Source of the DNA: Acanthococcus lagerstroemiae
Taxonomy: Eukaryota; Arthropoda; Insecta; Hemiptera; Eriococcidae
Direction of reading: 5' to 3'
Length of the DNA stretch: 64,000 nucleotides
NCBI GenBank assembly: GCA_031841125.1
Contig: CM063114.1
Span: 5,766,001-5,830,000 of the forward strand
A model generated the notes under the pieces. It was not told the origin of the DNA. It did not search any database and worked only from the letters and a program-made list of their open reading frames with translations. Shown piece by piece: positions 11,180 through 22,850 of this stretch. Position numbers and translations under genes: made by a program. Position 1 is the first letter of the stretch, and each line of letters begins with the position of its first letter.

Positions 11180-11258
11180 TAGACCTTTGAGTTACATGGA
11201 GGAACACAGGTATCTAGCTCTGTAAAGCAATACGCCTAAGTTATTACTTATCGAACTA
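11180..11258 (+). repeat. 79-bp exact direct repeat, copy 2
   Basis: Exact copy of 9807-9885, located 1373 bp downstream in the same orientation. Complete identity implies a recent event or gene conversion. Confidence 0.8.
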
Positions 11259-11628
11259 TACAAATAACTGCTGAGATAGGTATATAGTTTCTGTTGACTT
11301 AGTTACACGCATACACAGTACATCAGCATCCCTCGAAAACATTCGAAATGATACATCGAAACTCGGAAACTCTCTTTTGCAATTGACTTCTAAGATGCCG
11401 ACTTTTTTTTATATTTCTATTTTTTTGACATGGATATGTCTAATGGCTAGGCACGAAACACCAATGGTTTTTTTAGTATTTTCTTTTTTCTGATTACGGC
11501 TCCCTTGGAGGGGAGGGAGGATTACTGCGATGCTATTCGTTTAGGTGGACTTTCAAAGTACCGATTTTTTGTACTTTTTTTTTTTTAATGTTAGAATATA
11601 TTATGTCACATGCGAATGTCCTGTATTT

Positions 11629-12802
11629 GGGTAATTCTCCGAAAAATGGACAATTCATGTAAATAGGCTGTAACTCTGCCACTTATTATCAGAATGCTAT
11701 GCGCAATATATCAAAATTGAGGAAATTAACTCTTCTGATGGAGACAGTGGTAAAAGCTCTCCCTAGTTCAGCAGAACATCATTAGAAAATCGAAAATGCA
11801 CCTGAAATGTCCATCAGCGTGGGTGTCAACCTGGCCTAGTTCCGTTTTTTTTTTTTTGCTTGCGGGAAGGGTTTAATACATCATTTTCAGGAACTACTGT
11901 TTCCCATTGTTGAAGAGGTAAGTTGAGGCAACACGGTATAGGTCTTACAATCTTTTTCTAACGAAGTTAAGTAACCTTTAGAATACCTCAAAGTTGTGTC
12001 TAGGAAGAGATATGTCCTTCAACGTGGATAATTTTCAAACCTCTCTGTAGGGTTCCACTATAAGCATAAACTTCTCTCAAATGCTCATATAACTTCCTCA
12101 TAACTTCCTCTAGAAGGTTGTGTAAGAACTTCTGTGAAATAATGATAATTTGTATGCTAAAATACTCATTTATTGCTGAGATCCTGGTTTCTAAAAAAAA
12201 AAGTATCCTTCATCGTGGACATCAACAGCCATATTGAATTTATAGCTCCGAATTTGTAAAAACGTAATAATATAACTAATGTTGGCCACATTACATTCAG
12301 CAACATGTATCAAATATTTTCCGCATATTTACCCAATGGGAAAAGGGAAAAGGCGACTTTGTCCTTAAACGTGGACATAAAATATTATTCAACGTGGCTA
12401 CTCACGTATTCCTTGTATCCACGCTGAAGGACGTGAATCTTTCGACACTTAGAAGCAGTCTGTAGAAACAGCCTTTAAATCTTCTTCGTGCAGAGACTAC
12501 TTTCCTAGATGAATTTTTGGTACTTCATAAAACCGTGATCCGTGAGATTGTAACCCACGGTGCCGCTGTGTGATCGTACAGCCTCATCTTATCACACTAT
12601 GTAAACTTGAAAAATTTGTCTTTCAACGTGGACAACAATTTTTTTTTACAACCCTCCAAAATCAAATTTAAGCCCGGCCGGTACCGGAATATGATTTCTC
12701 AATACCCCTAGTATCGATTTCAACGAAAAAAATTTGAAAAGTGAACCTCATTTTTTTTGGTTTTTGTCCACGTTGAATTGTCCATTTTTCGGAGAATCAC
12801 CC
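11629..12802. mobile_element. Full-length 1.17-kb TIR element with internal GTCCTTCAACGTGGAC repeats
   Basis: The left TIR GGGTAATTCTCCGAAAAATG (extending to about 29 bp) is matched by its reverse complement ending at 12802 (CATTTTTCGGAGAATCACCC), with one mismatch in the first bases. ATTT flanks both sides (11625-11628 and 12803-12806), compatible with a 4-bp target duplication. No transposase frame is inside. GTCCTTCAACGTGGAC-like motifs occur near 12013, 12205, 12361, 12388, 12419 (inverted), 12610 and 12767 (inverted). A second copy lacking the right third is at 3137-4061. The superfamily is not assigned. Confidence 0.82.
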
Positions 12803-12854
12803 ATTTCTTATGCACATTGTGTGTATCCCTTAGACCGCCTCATTTCCTCTCTCA

Positions 12855-12955
<101 letters not shown>

Positions 12956-13919
12956 GATCTGCTTTCTCCCTCGTTTTATTGCCTTATTGTCCGGCTAAGC
13001 ATTGATTCGATGTGCAAATTCTATATAAATTCTGTTGATATTCTCGCAACAAAACCTAATTCTCTCCATTCGATTTCGTGTAATATATATCTTTACACGC
13101 GCCTTTGATTTTTTTTTTTTCCCTAAGGGTAATAACACGATGAGAAACTACCTTGAACTCGCGGTCATCAGGTATATCAGTGCCGGGGTAGTTAAATAGC
13201 ACCGTTCCCGAAGCTAATTTGATCAACAGGCCAACAGGTTGGTCCACAGCGGAGGCTGGTCGCAGCAGGACTTAGCGGTTCCGAAGTGACGGTGCGTGGC
13301 ACAAAATCGTGCCTACACGCGAAATGACTTTGTTTTGTGGTTACGGGAATGGCCGGAAGACACTTATTGAACATAGTCGTTTGGAATCTCGTATAGAAAA
13401 ATAAAATATGCCTAGGCTTAACCTCGAATGATAAATTAAGAAACATTTTGGTTTTTGGAAAGATCACTCGATTACTGACAGGAGTTCAGGCGACAGGTGG
13501 GACAATTTATACAAAAATATACAATATGTTACGACAATGGATCGTTTCGTTGCCCATTTCAAATCATTAAGTGCGTCAGAATCTTCCTCCAGCTTCGTTT
13601 CAAATAGGTAGCTGAAGTTGACTTCCACTTTCATTATGAAGATCTTTTATTAATTAAATACAAAAACTGTACAATTTGTTCATTATTTTTTATTAGTGGC
13701 TATGAATAGGTGTACAAAGAGAACGGCTAATATTATTATATTAAAATCAACAAACATGAGCCTTCTCCCGTACTTTGGTTCAAATATAAATTTATCCGTG
13801 GCAGGTTTACAGGCCATGGGTACTATATGTTTACTTAGAAGGTGTAGTAATTTTTGCTTCAAATACTAATTCAGTAACATTCAGGAAATTTAAATTAAGA
13901 GATTTAAAATACATAATCT
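12956..13919. other. No gene; one copy of a minor dispersed repeat
   Basis: About 13390-13490 shares CGAATGATAAATTAAGAA and following sequence with about 14640-14725, so a small dispersed repeat is present. Nothing else recognised. Confidence 0.35.
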
Positions 13920-14130
13920 TCCCGGACCTCCAATTCAACTTGGGAGGGGGCTAGCATTTTTTACAGTGGGGGAAGGGAGCGTGCACAAATTCTGGGACCA
14001 ATGTACACGAGTTACACAAATTGTTCACAAATTTTTGCCCCCGTTCCCGAACCTCCTACTCAACTTGGGGGGGGGGGGTTAGCATTTCCTCAGGTCCCAA
14101 AATTTGATCGTTTATAGTGGAGGAAGGGAG
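13920..14130. repeat. TTACACAAATT/TTTTTGCCCCC repeat family, first block
   Basis: Degenerate units contain TTACACAAATTGT, ACAAATTTTTGCCCCC, a YGGACCTCC motif, AACTTGGGGGGG and TAGCATTTT. The same set of motifs builds the longer array at about 15490-16060. Confidence 0.65.
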
Positions 14131-14190
14131 CGTACATTCTTTATTGACAGAGAAAGGATAGCATTTATTTTCTTTTAGGTTGTTTCTGTT

Positions 14191-14409
14191 TTAATAAATT
14201 CTTTCAACAAACTTACTATCGTATGAATCGGAATTGATCATATGAGACATAAACGAGATTAATTTTTGGAATATTGAAGTTGACTTTTTCGGTCCCTCAT
14301 TTATAATTTGGTTTATTTCAAATACATAAGTTTTTAACTTTTGTAAAAATACCTCTCGTTCCGGTTTGATTTTTTCTAATGTTTCCTCAAATTTCTCTCT
14401 TAAGTCCAA
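14191..14409 (-). CDS. Small unassigned open frame, highly charged
   Basis: A 72-residue frame of protein-like composition: alternating Lys/Glu-rich helix-like N-terminal half, then FQKLISFMSHM. I recognise no family. It starts with MDLREKFEETLEK and has no signal peptide or membrane segment. Host repeats flank it. It could equally be a chance frame or one exon. Confidence 0.18.
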   Translation of the reverse strand: MDLREKFEETLEKIKPEREVFLQKLKTYVFEINQIINEGPKKSTSIFQKLISFMSHMINSDSYDSKFVERIY

Positions 14410-15489
14410 CTTATCCCTTATACTTCATGGTTTTCCGAATTTTTTGTGTTTGTACTCGGTTTTGTGCAATGGATTTGATTTCGATAGAATCGGAAGTGGG
14501 GGGTTTTCACCGTTTTTGACACTTTGATTTACATTATATGGCACTTAAGTAATTTTAGGTCATGAATTAATAAGCATCTGATTAGGGATCACATTAAGTC
14601 AGAATTTCCATCACGTTTTAACTAGATTATAAACGGAAAAAATACGCCTCCGTCAAACCGCGAATGATAAATTAAGAAGTACTTTAATTTTGAAAAGATC
14701 ATTGACCGGTATTCAGCCGACAAAAAACGCTCGCATCTTCCGACCCAGAATTCAGCCAGGCAGGACGATGAATACAGAACCGTACATATTCGAGCATGAT
14801 TGTTCACCCTGCATTATTGGCAACGCAGCAGGATCTCAACCTGCTCAGTAAATCTCTACCATATATGTATGTGATCTCACCTTGCCCATTTTTTACACTG
14901 GATCTCATGTTTTACGGAATTCATCATCGAATTTTTCCCCTAATTTTCTTACCTCTATGTGGGTGTAACTATTATATTTATATTTCTAAGTATTTTGACA
15001 ATACATTTACTCTGAAATACAATTATTTTAAAGCGGATCTCGGGTTGTCCACTTTGTATCTGGATTTCACCTTGGTCAAGAAACCTATATACATACGTAC
15101 ATGCACACATACACATATAAGGAAACCTGAAATTCAGCCACTATTTCAGTTGCAATCTACACACTCTGAAACGTAAAAAAACATTGCCCCCACCCCATCT
15201 CGACAACTGTGACGAGTATAATACCTCTCTTTTCTTCGAAAAGTCGGTAAAAGATTGGGGCAAAATTCGAACTTGAAAGAATAGTGGCTGACATCTGGTG
15301 GAATTTCTTTGCAACTTGCATGTAGGTACAATGGAGCGCTGTTACACGCACTACTACTAACAACCACACAGCCTGCAGAGATCCATTTCACCTACATAGA
15401 ACAATTGCTACGCTAGCGCGCCACCGACCCTTCAAGTTCAAATTCCTCAACATTAGCCCATTATAATAGGAGTTGGCTTGAAATTCTAG
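14410..15489. other. No gene recognised
   Basis: AT-rich sequence with the second copy (about 14640-14725) of the minor dispersed repeat seen at 13390. No coding sequence supported. Confidence 0.3.
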
Positions 15490-16060
15490 TGTCCACCGAA
15501 TTTGTGAGCTTACGCCAGGGAGAGAAGGGCGTAGACATTGCGGAAAGTAGATACAAAAATTACACAAATTGTACACCAATGTTTGCCCCCATTTCGGGAC
15601 CTTTATCTCATCTTTGGGGGGCGGGGGGCAGCACCAAACATGTAAATCATATTGTATGGTCCATAGAGAGGTTGGTGGGGTACACAAATTGAGGGAGGTG
15701 GATACACAAAGTAAAAAAATTGTACACATATTGCAGCCCCATGACCTCTATCTCAACTTGGGGAAGGAGGACGCACTTGACAGTTTACCTATCTTGTATG
15801 GTTCACAGAGGGGAAGGGAAGGGTACACTAATTGAGAGGGGTGGATACACAAAATACACAAAGTGTACACAAATTTTTGCCCGCTCTCCAGACGTCTATC
15901 TGAAATGGGGGGAGGGGGGCCAGCATTTTTCTAGCCCCCCATCAAAATTTGATTGTTCCTAGGGAGGGCGAGGACCAGTGTGTAGAAATTACACAAAATA
16001 TACACAAATTTTTGCCCCCTATTTCCAGACCTCCAACTCAATTTGGGGAGGCTGGTGGAA
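15490..16060. repeat. Degenerate tandem array, TTACACAAATTGTACAC / GCCCC family
   Basis: At least three units of about 150-180 bp repeat the order ACACAAAxTGTACAC, TTTGCCCC, GACCTCTATCTCAACTTGGGG, then a GGCCAGCATTTTTCTAGCCCCCC type stretch. Related to 13920-14130. Short frames are by-products. Confidence 0.7.
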
Positions 16061-16249
16061 TGGAACTGAAAACAATATTGGATTGGGATTTCAATAGCAA
16101 TCAAGATTTGGTGACCACCGTTTTCTCGACTGTACATATATTTCGTTAGTCAGCAGTTTCTATTCGGGCAGAAGTTGAGCCGTATACTACAGCACTGCTA
16201 GGCTACAGTACTACTCGTGAATACATATTATGCCTGTACATGCAGTGGC

Positions 16250-16347
16250 CACTGATGCGATGCCCGAAAGGGTAGTTTCCGGGGCCGGGGGTGCGGTCTT
16301 GTAGAAGCCACTTTGGCATGCGTACATCGCTATACGTCCCACCACAC
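16250..16347. repeat. GC-rich dispersed repeat, short copy
   Basis: About 98 bp beginning ACTGATGCGAT and containing CGAAAGGGTAGTT, GGCCGGGGGTGCGGT and CATACGTCCCACCACAC. It matches 47581-47678 with roughly four-fifths identity. Much more GC-rich than its surroundings. Confidence 0.7.
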
Positions 16348-16349
16348 CA

Positions 16350-16979
16350 AAAGCACCACACTCTATTCAAGATACGCTGAAGAAGTTTTTCCTTAATAGT
16401 TGAAAATTTTCCACCAAATTTCCAAAATAAGGTATTCAAGAACTGGAGTGACATTTGCAGTATCGATTTTTGACCTTTCAAACGTAAGTTTTTCTCTGAT
16501 TTTTCTCAGAAAATTTGAAAATTCCTAAAAATAGTATACTGTACGAGTAGTGAAAGTGAGAAACATCGCAACGTGTTCGATGTATAGCGACACGAGCGTA
16601 ACGAGTGTTGCTGATCAAATAGCTGCAATATTTGCTCACGAATCGTCGCTCGTACTGTAAGAGGTTTTTTTAAACAAAAGCCGTGGCGAAAGTAAAAACA
16701 TGAAACGCGACGCAAGAAAAAGGCATCAGTGTCCCGTTACCACTCAGGCCCTTTTCCTGGACCACGTCGCAATTTCATATCTACACTGTTTTACTTTCGC
16801 CGTGGGTTTCTTCATTATCATTATTGCCAAATCCGATGTGCATAAACAGAAGTTCCGTTGCATGAAATTTCACACTTCGGCTGCATGAGTTTAAAAAGTA
16901 TGAACAAAGACAACAAAACTATGGATAGAATCGGTGTGCCTCCCAAAATTGTGAAAAGATATGAGATACCCAGAGAAGA
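16350..16979. other. No gene recognised
   Basis: AT-rich sequence without recognisable coding or repeat structure. Short frames only. Confidence 0.3.
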
Positions 16980-17262
16980 ACCTGAAAAATGAATTCGATG
17001 ACAGTAGAAACCATTTAATTTCTCCTTTTGAAGATCGTTTTTAAAAAATATCATAATGTTTCCAGCCCCCCCAAATTGGGCACTGGACTGTGAGCCCAGG
17101 AAAAGCGGCACAAATTCTGAGACCTCGGAGCACAATTAGCACAAATTACAATAAAATTTGTGCCGCTATTTCCAACCCCCATCTTCATTTGGGGGGGCCA
17201 ACATTTCCTGGCCCCCCCAAACTTTTGATTACCATGTAGCCCCACGGGAAGCGGCACAAATT
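16980..17262. repeat. Inverted copy of the 4159-4441 repeat
   Basis: Reverse complement of 4159-4441 over its full 283 bp with few mismatches. The two copies lie about 12.5 kb apart in opposite orientation. Contains GCGGCACAAATT and CCCCCCCAAA landmarks. Confidence 0.78.
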
Positions 17263-17544
17263 CTGGTGTGTACAATCATAAACAACATTTTGAATATTGA
17301 AGGTAATCTATCTAGATTTTAGAGATCTATGAATGTTTTTCTTATAATATAGTGATAAGCTTCTCTGTCGGACATGTGATTTATCGCTTTTTTAAGAATT
17401 AATTGTAAAAACGACGGATTTGTAAGAACTGTTGTTCAAAAATCAAGGAAATTTGGTAAGCTTTCTGAATATATACTTCATTTCAAGTTTTCAATTGAAA
17501 TTTTAGAAATAATTGAACATTTTTAAAAAATTTGAAAAAAACGT

Positions 17545-19889
17545 TAGGGTAGGGTAATATTGCCATATCATATTTTGTTATTGAAATAGCAAAAGCAGTT
17601 GTGAATTATGCTCATAAATGTTGAAATTTTCAGTTGGTTGACATGAACATGGATTCTGAATATAACACCAGTGATGATGAAAGTTCAGATATTGAGGAAC
17701 CAATCCGAAAAAGAGCGACATGGTCTCCCAAAGACTTACAGAAAGCGTTGCAGAAAGTTGCTAATAAAAAAATGTCAGTTTTAAAGGCAAGTGAAACTTA
17801 TAATATACCTAGAACAACCTTACGCCGATATGCTGCTCAACCTACTTCACGCGAGAAAAAGCACCTGGGTCGCAAACCATTTTTGAGTCCGCAGTTAGAA
17901 GACGAACTGGAACAGAGGATTTTACGACTAGCAGAAGTTGGATTTCCAATTACACCAGCTGGCATTCGTCGCTCCGTCTTCGCATTTTGTTCACAGAACA
18001 AGATAACAAATCACCCCTTCAACCGTAGCCGTCGGTCGGGTAGCAAGGACTGGCTGAAATCGTTTTTACGACGGCATCCGAATCTGAGCCGACGCAAATC
18101 TCAACATTTGAATGAGGCACAAGCACAGAAATTAAATAAATTTATTGTAGACGACTATTTTGGAAAATTAAAACAAATCATGACGACACGACGCTGGGCA
18201 TCTTCAACCGCCCAGAACGAATCTTTAATGTCGATGAGAAAGGGATACGCCTATGTGTACACAAACCTCCTACAGTTATTGGGAAGAAAGGTGCCAAACG
18301 TGTCCATAATCGAAGCCAAGAACATGGAGAAAATGTGACAGTAGTTGCATGTGTGAATGCACTAGGCAATGCTATTCCGCCACTCATTCTATTCAAAGGG
18401 AAACTTAGAAATCCTGAATATAAGGACAATTTACCTTCTGGAGCAGAATACAAAATGACTTCAAAAGGTTCTATGACAGCTGCAACCTTTGTTAAATCTT
18501 TGGAGCACCTTGGAAAATACAAACCTTCAGGTATACCTGGAATTTGGCAAAGTTTCTTTTCTTTTCTAAGTGTAATAACTGACTGCTGAATTTTCATTTT
18601 ACAGGCAGATGTCTACTTGTACTTGACGGAGCAAAATGCCACATCGATTTGAACATAGTTAATAAGGCTGAAGAACTTCAAATTGAACTTTTGTGTCTGC
18701 CCAGCAATACCACACACGAGCTGCAGCCGCTCGACAAGGAAGTTTTCCGTCCATTTGAAATAAATTGGGATACGCAAGTTGAAATTTTCTGGGGCACTCT
18801 CAATGAAGGTGATCGCAAAATGTCCAAGCAGCGAATTGGGAGAGTTTTTTCCCCAACCTGGGATGCGACTATGACTGCCAAAAACATTAAAGCAGGTAAA
18901 ATTGACCCCCCTCCTCTTTCTTCCAAAATTAATTTTTGTTTGTAATTTCACTTCCTCATAATTTTTACAGGTTTTCGTGCTTGTGGGATTTATCCTTTCA
19001 ATCCAACTGCGATTCCAGAAGACGCATTCGCCCCCAGTACAGTCAAAATGGTTCAGATGTCTCATGATGGTGTAGCATCTGTATCCGGACCCAGTAATTC
19101 ACAGGAAGGTATAGAGTCTCCATCTGCACCTATCCCTGGTTCAAGTACTGCGTTAAATGATGGAACGCCCTCATCTGGCTCCAGAAATACACAGAATGAT
19201 GATGTGCTTCATCTTAGTGATTCTTCAAATGTTTCCACACCATTTAAAGCAATACTTTCTACTCTAGAAATACTGAAGAAAACTGACCGTAAGCCGCGAA
19301 AAGCAATCAACAGCAGAGCCGTACACCTAAGTAGAGGTTTGTTTGGAGGGGCACAACTTGTACCAGAAAATTCTGTTAGTGTCCCAACAGAAGAGGAAGA
19401 GATTGAAGGGTTGGAAGCACAGTTTTTGACTGAGGAAAGGGGAATCTCTGTGACAGAAGCCCCTCCTGAAAAGTATACTGATGGGGACTATGTAGTGGGC
19501 AAACTGGTGTACTACTTTGGCACTACCAAAGAAATCGAAAAACAGTTTGTCGGCATTATAGTGAAATGCAGCTGAGGTAAACGTAAACAGCAGTACCAAA
19601 TCAACTTTTTACGAAAACAGCGAGCAGTATCCGTTGATGGAGAGGTGCATCATTATTTTACATTTCCTCGTATTCAAGACAAATGGTTTTTAGATGGCGA
19701 AAAAATTGTTAAAAAAATCGACCTCACCAGCAAAGTCAGAGGAAAGCATTATTTTACCGGTTTCAATGTTGACGATATTGAATAAACAGATATAATAAGT
19801 GACTGTTTATGTTAATAAATTTTTTGAATCAATTTCTGTTCAATTTTATAAATTTTCAGGAGGAAACTACTATGGCCATTTTACCCTAC
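17545..19889 (+). mobile_element. pogo/Tigger-type DNA transposon (defective)
   Basis: The left end TAGGGTAATATTGCCATA (17551 onward) and right end, read as reverse complement TAGGGTAAAATGGCCATA (about 19871-19888), are imperfect TIRs, 15 of 18 matching. Between them lies one transposase gene on the plus strand. The element is about 2.35 kb, normal for pogo-class elements, which duplicate TA. A second TIR-like sequence begins immediately to the right. Confidence 0.75.
17643..19785 (+). pseudogene. Pogo/Tigger-like transposase with psq HTH, CENP-B HTH and DDE domain, broken
   Basis: Exon 1 runs 17634-18530 (ATG at 17643, after a TTTTCAG acceptor, so a 5' UTR intron is likely), exon 2 18605-18895, exon 3 18971-19785. 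Introns of 74 and 75 bp have GT-AG ends and keep frame. Domains: psq-type helix-turn-helix (KKMSVLKASETYNIPRTTLR), then CENP-B-type HTH ending SKDWLKSFLRRHPNLSRR, then a DDE domain with FNVDEKG (first Asp), LLVLDGAKCH (second Asp) and THELQPLDKEVF (third acidic site). The C-terminal tail is low-complexity, followed by a conserved YQINFLRKQ-type end. Lesions: a one-base frameshift near 18178-18190 and an in-frame TGA at 19573-19575, with reading open beyond it to TAA at 19783. So it is recently dead or a domestication failure. Confidence 0.85.
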
Positions 19890-20097
19890 CGGTAGGGTAA
19901 TATGGCCATTTTTCTACTTTTTGAAAAAAGTTCTCTGTAGCTGAAGTTTCTCGTCATTTTTTCATTTCAGGCAAGTATTTTGAAAGAAGACAAATCATAG
20001 TACAGGTTCCACGTTTTTGTTTTCTGATAACAATGAAATTCAGCACACAATAAGGCTTTTCGTCAAACATGGCCATATTAGCCGCTCTTACCTTACA
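19890..20097. mobile_element. Short pogo-related TIR element abutting the transposase element
   Basis: Begins CGGTAGGGTAATATGGCCAT and ends (reverse complement) GAGCGGCTAATATGGCCATG, so about 14 of 17 terminal bases match. Its left end forms a near-perfect palindrome with the right end of the transposase element (19872-19907). Either two elements sit head to tail, or the true right end of the big element is at 20097 and the palindrome is internal. Confidence 0.5.
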
Positions 20098-20369
20098 AAA
20101 AGTTCTGGGACTAATTTTGTATAAAAATGTACAACTGGCGCTATCTGTTAGCCGACGCCGGAACTATGCAATATCATCCCTTGGCTACCCAAAATTGAAA
20201 TATCAGTACTGAAACTTCATTTAGGGACTGATTGTGTTCCTTTGAAGTGACGTGTTTTCGTTACTTCGTCACAATGGGACAGGCGCGCGCACACAAATTT
20301 TGTTTCAAAGTTGGAAACATTCGAATTGTTAGAAACCTCGTATGGGAATGATTGTTAAAGCCGAGGCAA

Positions 20370-20560
20370 GATTTTCCAGTGGTATGCGCTCGCTGGAAAA
20401 TGATCTACGAGAGGAACGCCCTTCCGCTTTCTTTTTCCGATTCTCGCGGGATTATCCACAATGAATTTGTGCCCCAAGGCCAAAAAGTGAACGCAGCATC
20501 CTACAAAGATGTCATGAAACGACTTTTGAAGTAGATTCGATGCGTAAGACCGGAACTGTA
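20370..20560 (+). pseudogene. Mariner transposase fragment
   Basis: The translation includes SRGIIHNEFVPQGQKVNA followed by YKDVMKRLLK, then an in-frame TAG and IRCVRPEL. This matches the mariner DDE region just after the first catalytic Asp (DxKGIVHxEFVPxGQTVNxxYYxxVLxRL). Both sides are decayed. It shares orientation with neither arm of the 22-kb foldback. Confidence 0.7.
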
Positions 20561-21773
20561 CTAGGTGATTCTCAAATTTGGAGAACGATTCAATATAGCA
20601 AAGTTGAAAATTTTTTTTGTTAAATTCGGTATTTTTTGGAAGGATGAATGATATTCTGTTCACAATAGGAAGGGTAGTGATTTTAATCCACCACATTCGA
20701 AATATTTCGTTAGACTTAATTCACGCCGCGTACTCACGACGCCAAAATATCGTCTGGAAAATTCGCACTCCGGTAATGTACTTACACTTTGCATATTATT
20801 CTAAAATATACGAGTATCCTAAAACATGTCTATCAACCGAGCACGTGTTTTTCAAAAACGAATATATTAAGTTCACGCAATTTCTTGAAGTTGTTCAGCT
20901 GAACCGTATTAGAATAAAATTCAACCTGATACGTCCATTGAGCTTCATAAATATTTAGCAACCATTTCTTTAAAAAATGTGTAATAATTTTTCAGGCGGG
21001 AAAAAAGAAAGAGAACACTATAGTACGGTTTTATGTAGGTATAGAACTGTCGTTTCGAATTGAAACATATTTTTTGTAATTGTGGAGTAGTTGGGTACTC
21101 GAGCACCGACGGTATATTAAATAATTCGTTTGAAAACTGACACCTCTTTGAAAAATTACTTTGATCATGCAAATGCAAGTTCCTATCGCGAAATGATATT
21201 CATAAATAAATAAAGCAACTCTTCGTGCAAAGAGTAAGCGACATTTCTAGAATTTTAAATCTTCTCACCAAGAGACCTTATAATAATAAAGCCTAAAGTG
21301 CTATATAGATACCAATAATGATTTCTCTCAGATGTAAGTATACTGCAGGAAGGAATTCAACAATAATATAATTATAAATCCTACTGGGGCAAACTCGTGT
21401 GCTCAAAGTTATAAACGTATGTTCGAATTCTACAAAACTTGAATGGTATTTGAATCCGTTAATCAGTTTCAGTGTTTACAATGGCGAAGTTTATAAGGAG
21501 CATTGGAGTGGATCCCTTATTGTAGCTGAGATAGAGGAACTGCAATTTGCAATTAAATTACGAACTTTCGTGCACCGATATTCGTAATGTTTGTATTGGA
21601 AATCATGTAGACTGATTCTGTAATAGCTCTAGTTCAAAAATAATCTGGCAAGTTATTTTACTCGACATTCGCGAGTCGAACAGTTAGTACTACCCTGCTG
21701 TCGTCGGTATCAATTCTTTATTAAGTATGAGTAGACTTCAAACAGAAAGAAGGCTCAATTAATGATTAGGGTA
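20561..21773. other. No gene recognised
   Basis: AT-rich sequence with only short frames. No repeats recognised by eye. Confidence 0.3.
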
Positions 21774-22557
21774 GATACAAAGGGCTTCAGAAACTACTGT
21801 CAGTAATCCTCAGAAACCGTCTTAAAAAGTTTTATTGGCAAAAATCACATTACAGTCTTTCAAAATAATGTCTTTGGGCTACTATGCAGCGGTCCCAGCG
21901 TTCCTGCCATCGCTTGTATACGTTCTGGAAAAATTCATCTCCAAGCTGTTTAAAAATCGCCTCCAAACTTTTTACAACAGCCATATCGTTCATAAAACGG
22001 CGTCCGCGTAAATTTTTTTCAGTTCCGGGAATAGAGCAAAGTCGCATGGAGCGAGATCAGGACTATAGGGAGGGTGGGGCAAGACCTGGATGCCGTATTT
22101 CTCGAGGAATGCAGCGGTAGCACCAGCCGTATGTGGTTGCGCGTTGTCATGATGCGGAGACCCACTGACCCAGCAGTTGGCGATGTCGGGTCGTTTCCGT
22201 TGAATGTGTTCACGCAGGTTTTTCAACGGCATCCAGGTCTTGCCCCACCCTCCCTATAGTCCTGCTCTCGCTCCATGCGACTTCGCTCTGTTCCCGGAAC
22301 TGAAAAGAATTTACGCGGACGCCGTTTCACAACCGATATGGCTGTTGTAAAAAGTTTGGAAGCAATTTTTAAACAGCTTGGAGATGAATTTTTCCAGAAC
22401 GTATACAAGCGATGACAGGAACGCTGGGACCGCTGCATAGTAGCCCAAAGACATTATTTTGAAAGACTGTAATGTGATTTTTGCCAATAAAATTTTTTAA
22501 GACGGTCTTTGAGGCTTACTGACAGCAGTTTCTGAAGGCCCTTTGTATGCCAAATGT
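21774..22557. mobile_element. Mariner-derived foldback: two transposase 3' halves head to head
   Basis: The left arm 21774-22081 and right arm 22236-22557 are inverted copies of the 3' half of a mariner element, joined by about 155 bp of single-copy mariner sequence. The minus strand at 21990-22232 reads HDNAQPHTAG and LPHPPYSPDLAPCDFALFPE, the mariner C-terminal catalytic block with its DD34D context. Both arms encode the same C-terminal end (GDEFFQNVYKRWQERWDRC on minus; the plus copy has an in-frame TGA). The outer ends share TACAAAGGGC and CAGAAACT(A/G)CTGTCAGTAA, the element's 3' TIR. No full transposase is possible. Confidence 0.85.
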
Positions 22558-22850
22558 GGTTACAGTCTCAACAGTGGCCCTTTTGCAAATTAATACACTG
22601 AACAAATGTGAAAACAGAGGAAAATGAGCAATGAAAAATGGTTCTACTTTCAATTAATAATGGAGAATATTCTTAACAGGGCTGAAAATTTCAGGAAAAA
22701 AGTCAAGAGGGACAGTCCTAAGAAGTACCTTTCTCTTGATTTGACTGGAGAATAGTTGAATTATTGGCATATTCTTTGTGAATGTAATAACTTTCAACAA
22801 GAAATAGATATAGTCAACTAAGGAAACATAGAAGTAAGTAAATCGCCTCT

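Noticed and set aside
21850..22438. Possible intact mariner transposase
   Set aside because: Only the 3' half is present twice in inverted orientation; the N-terminal half is absent and one copy has a stop.
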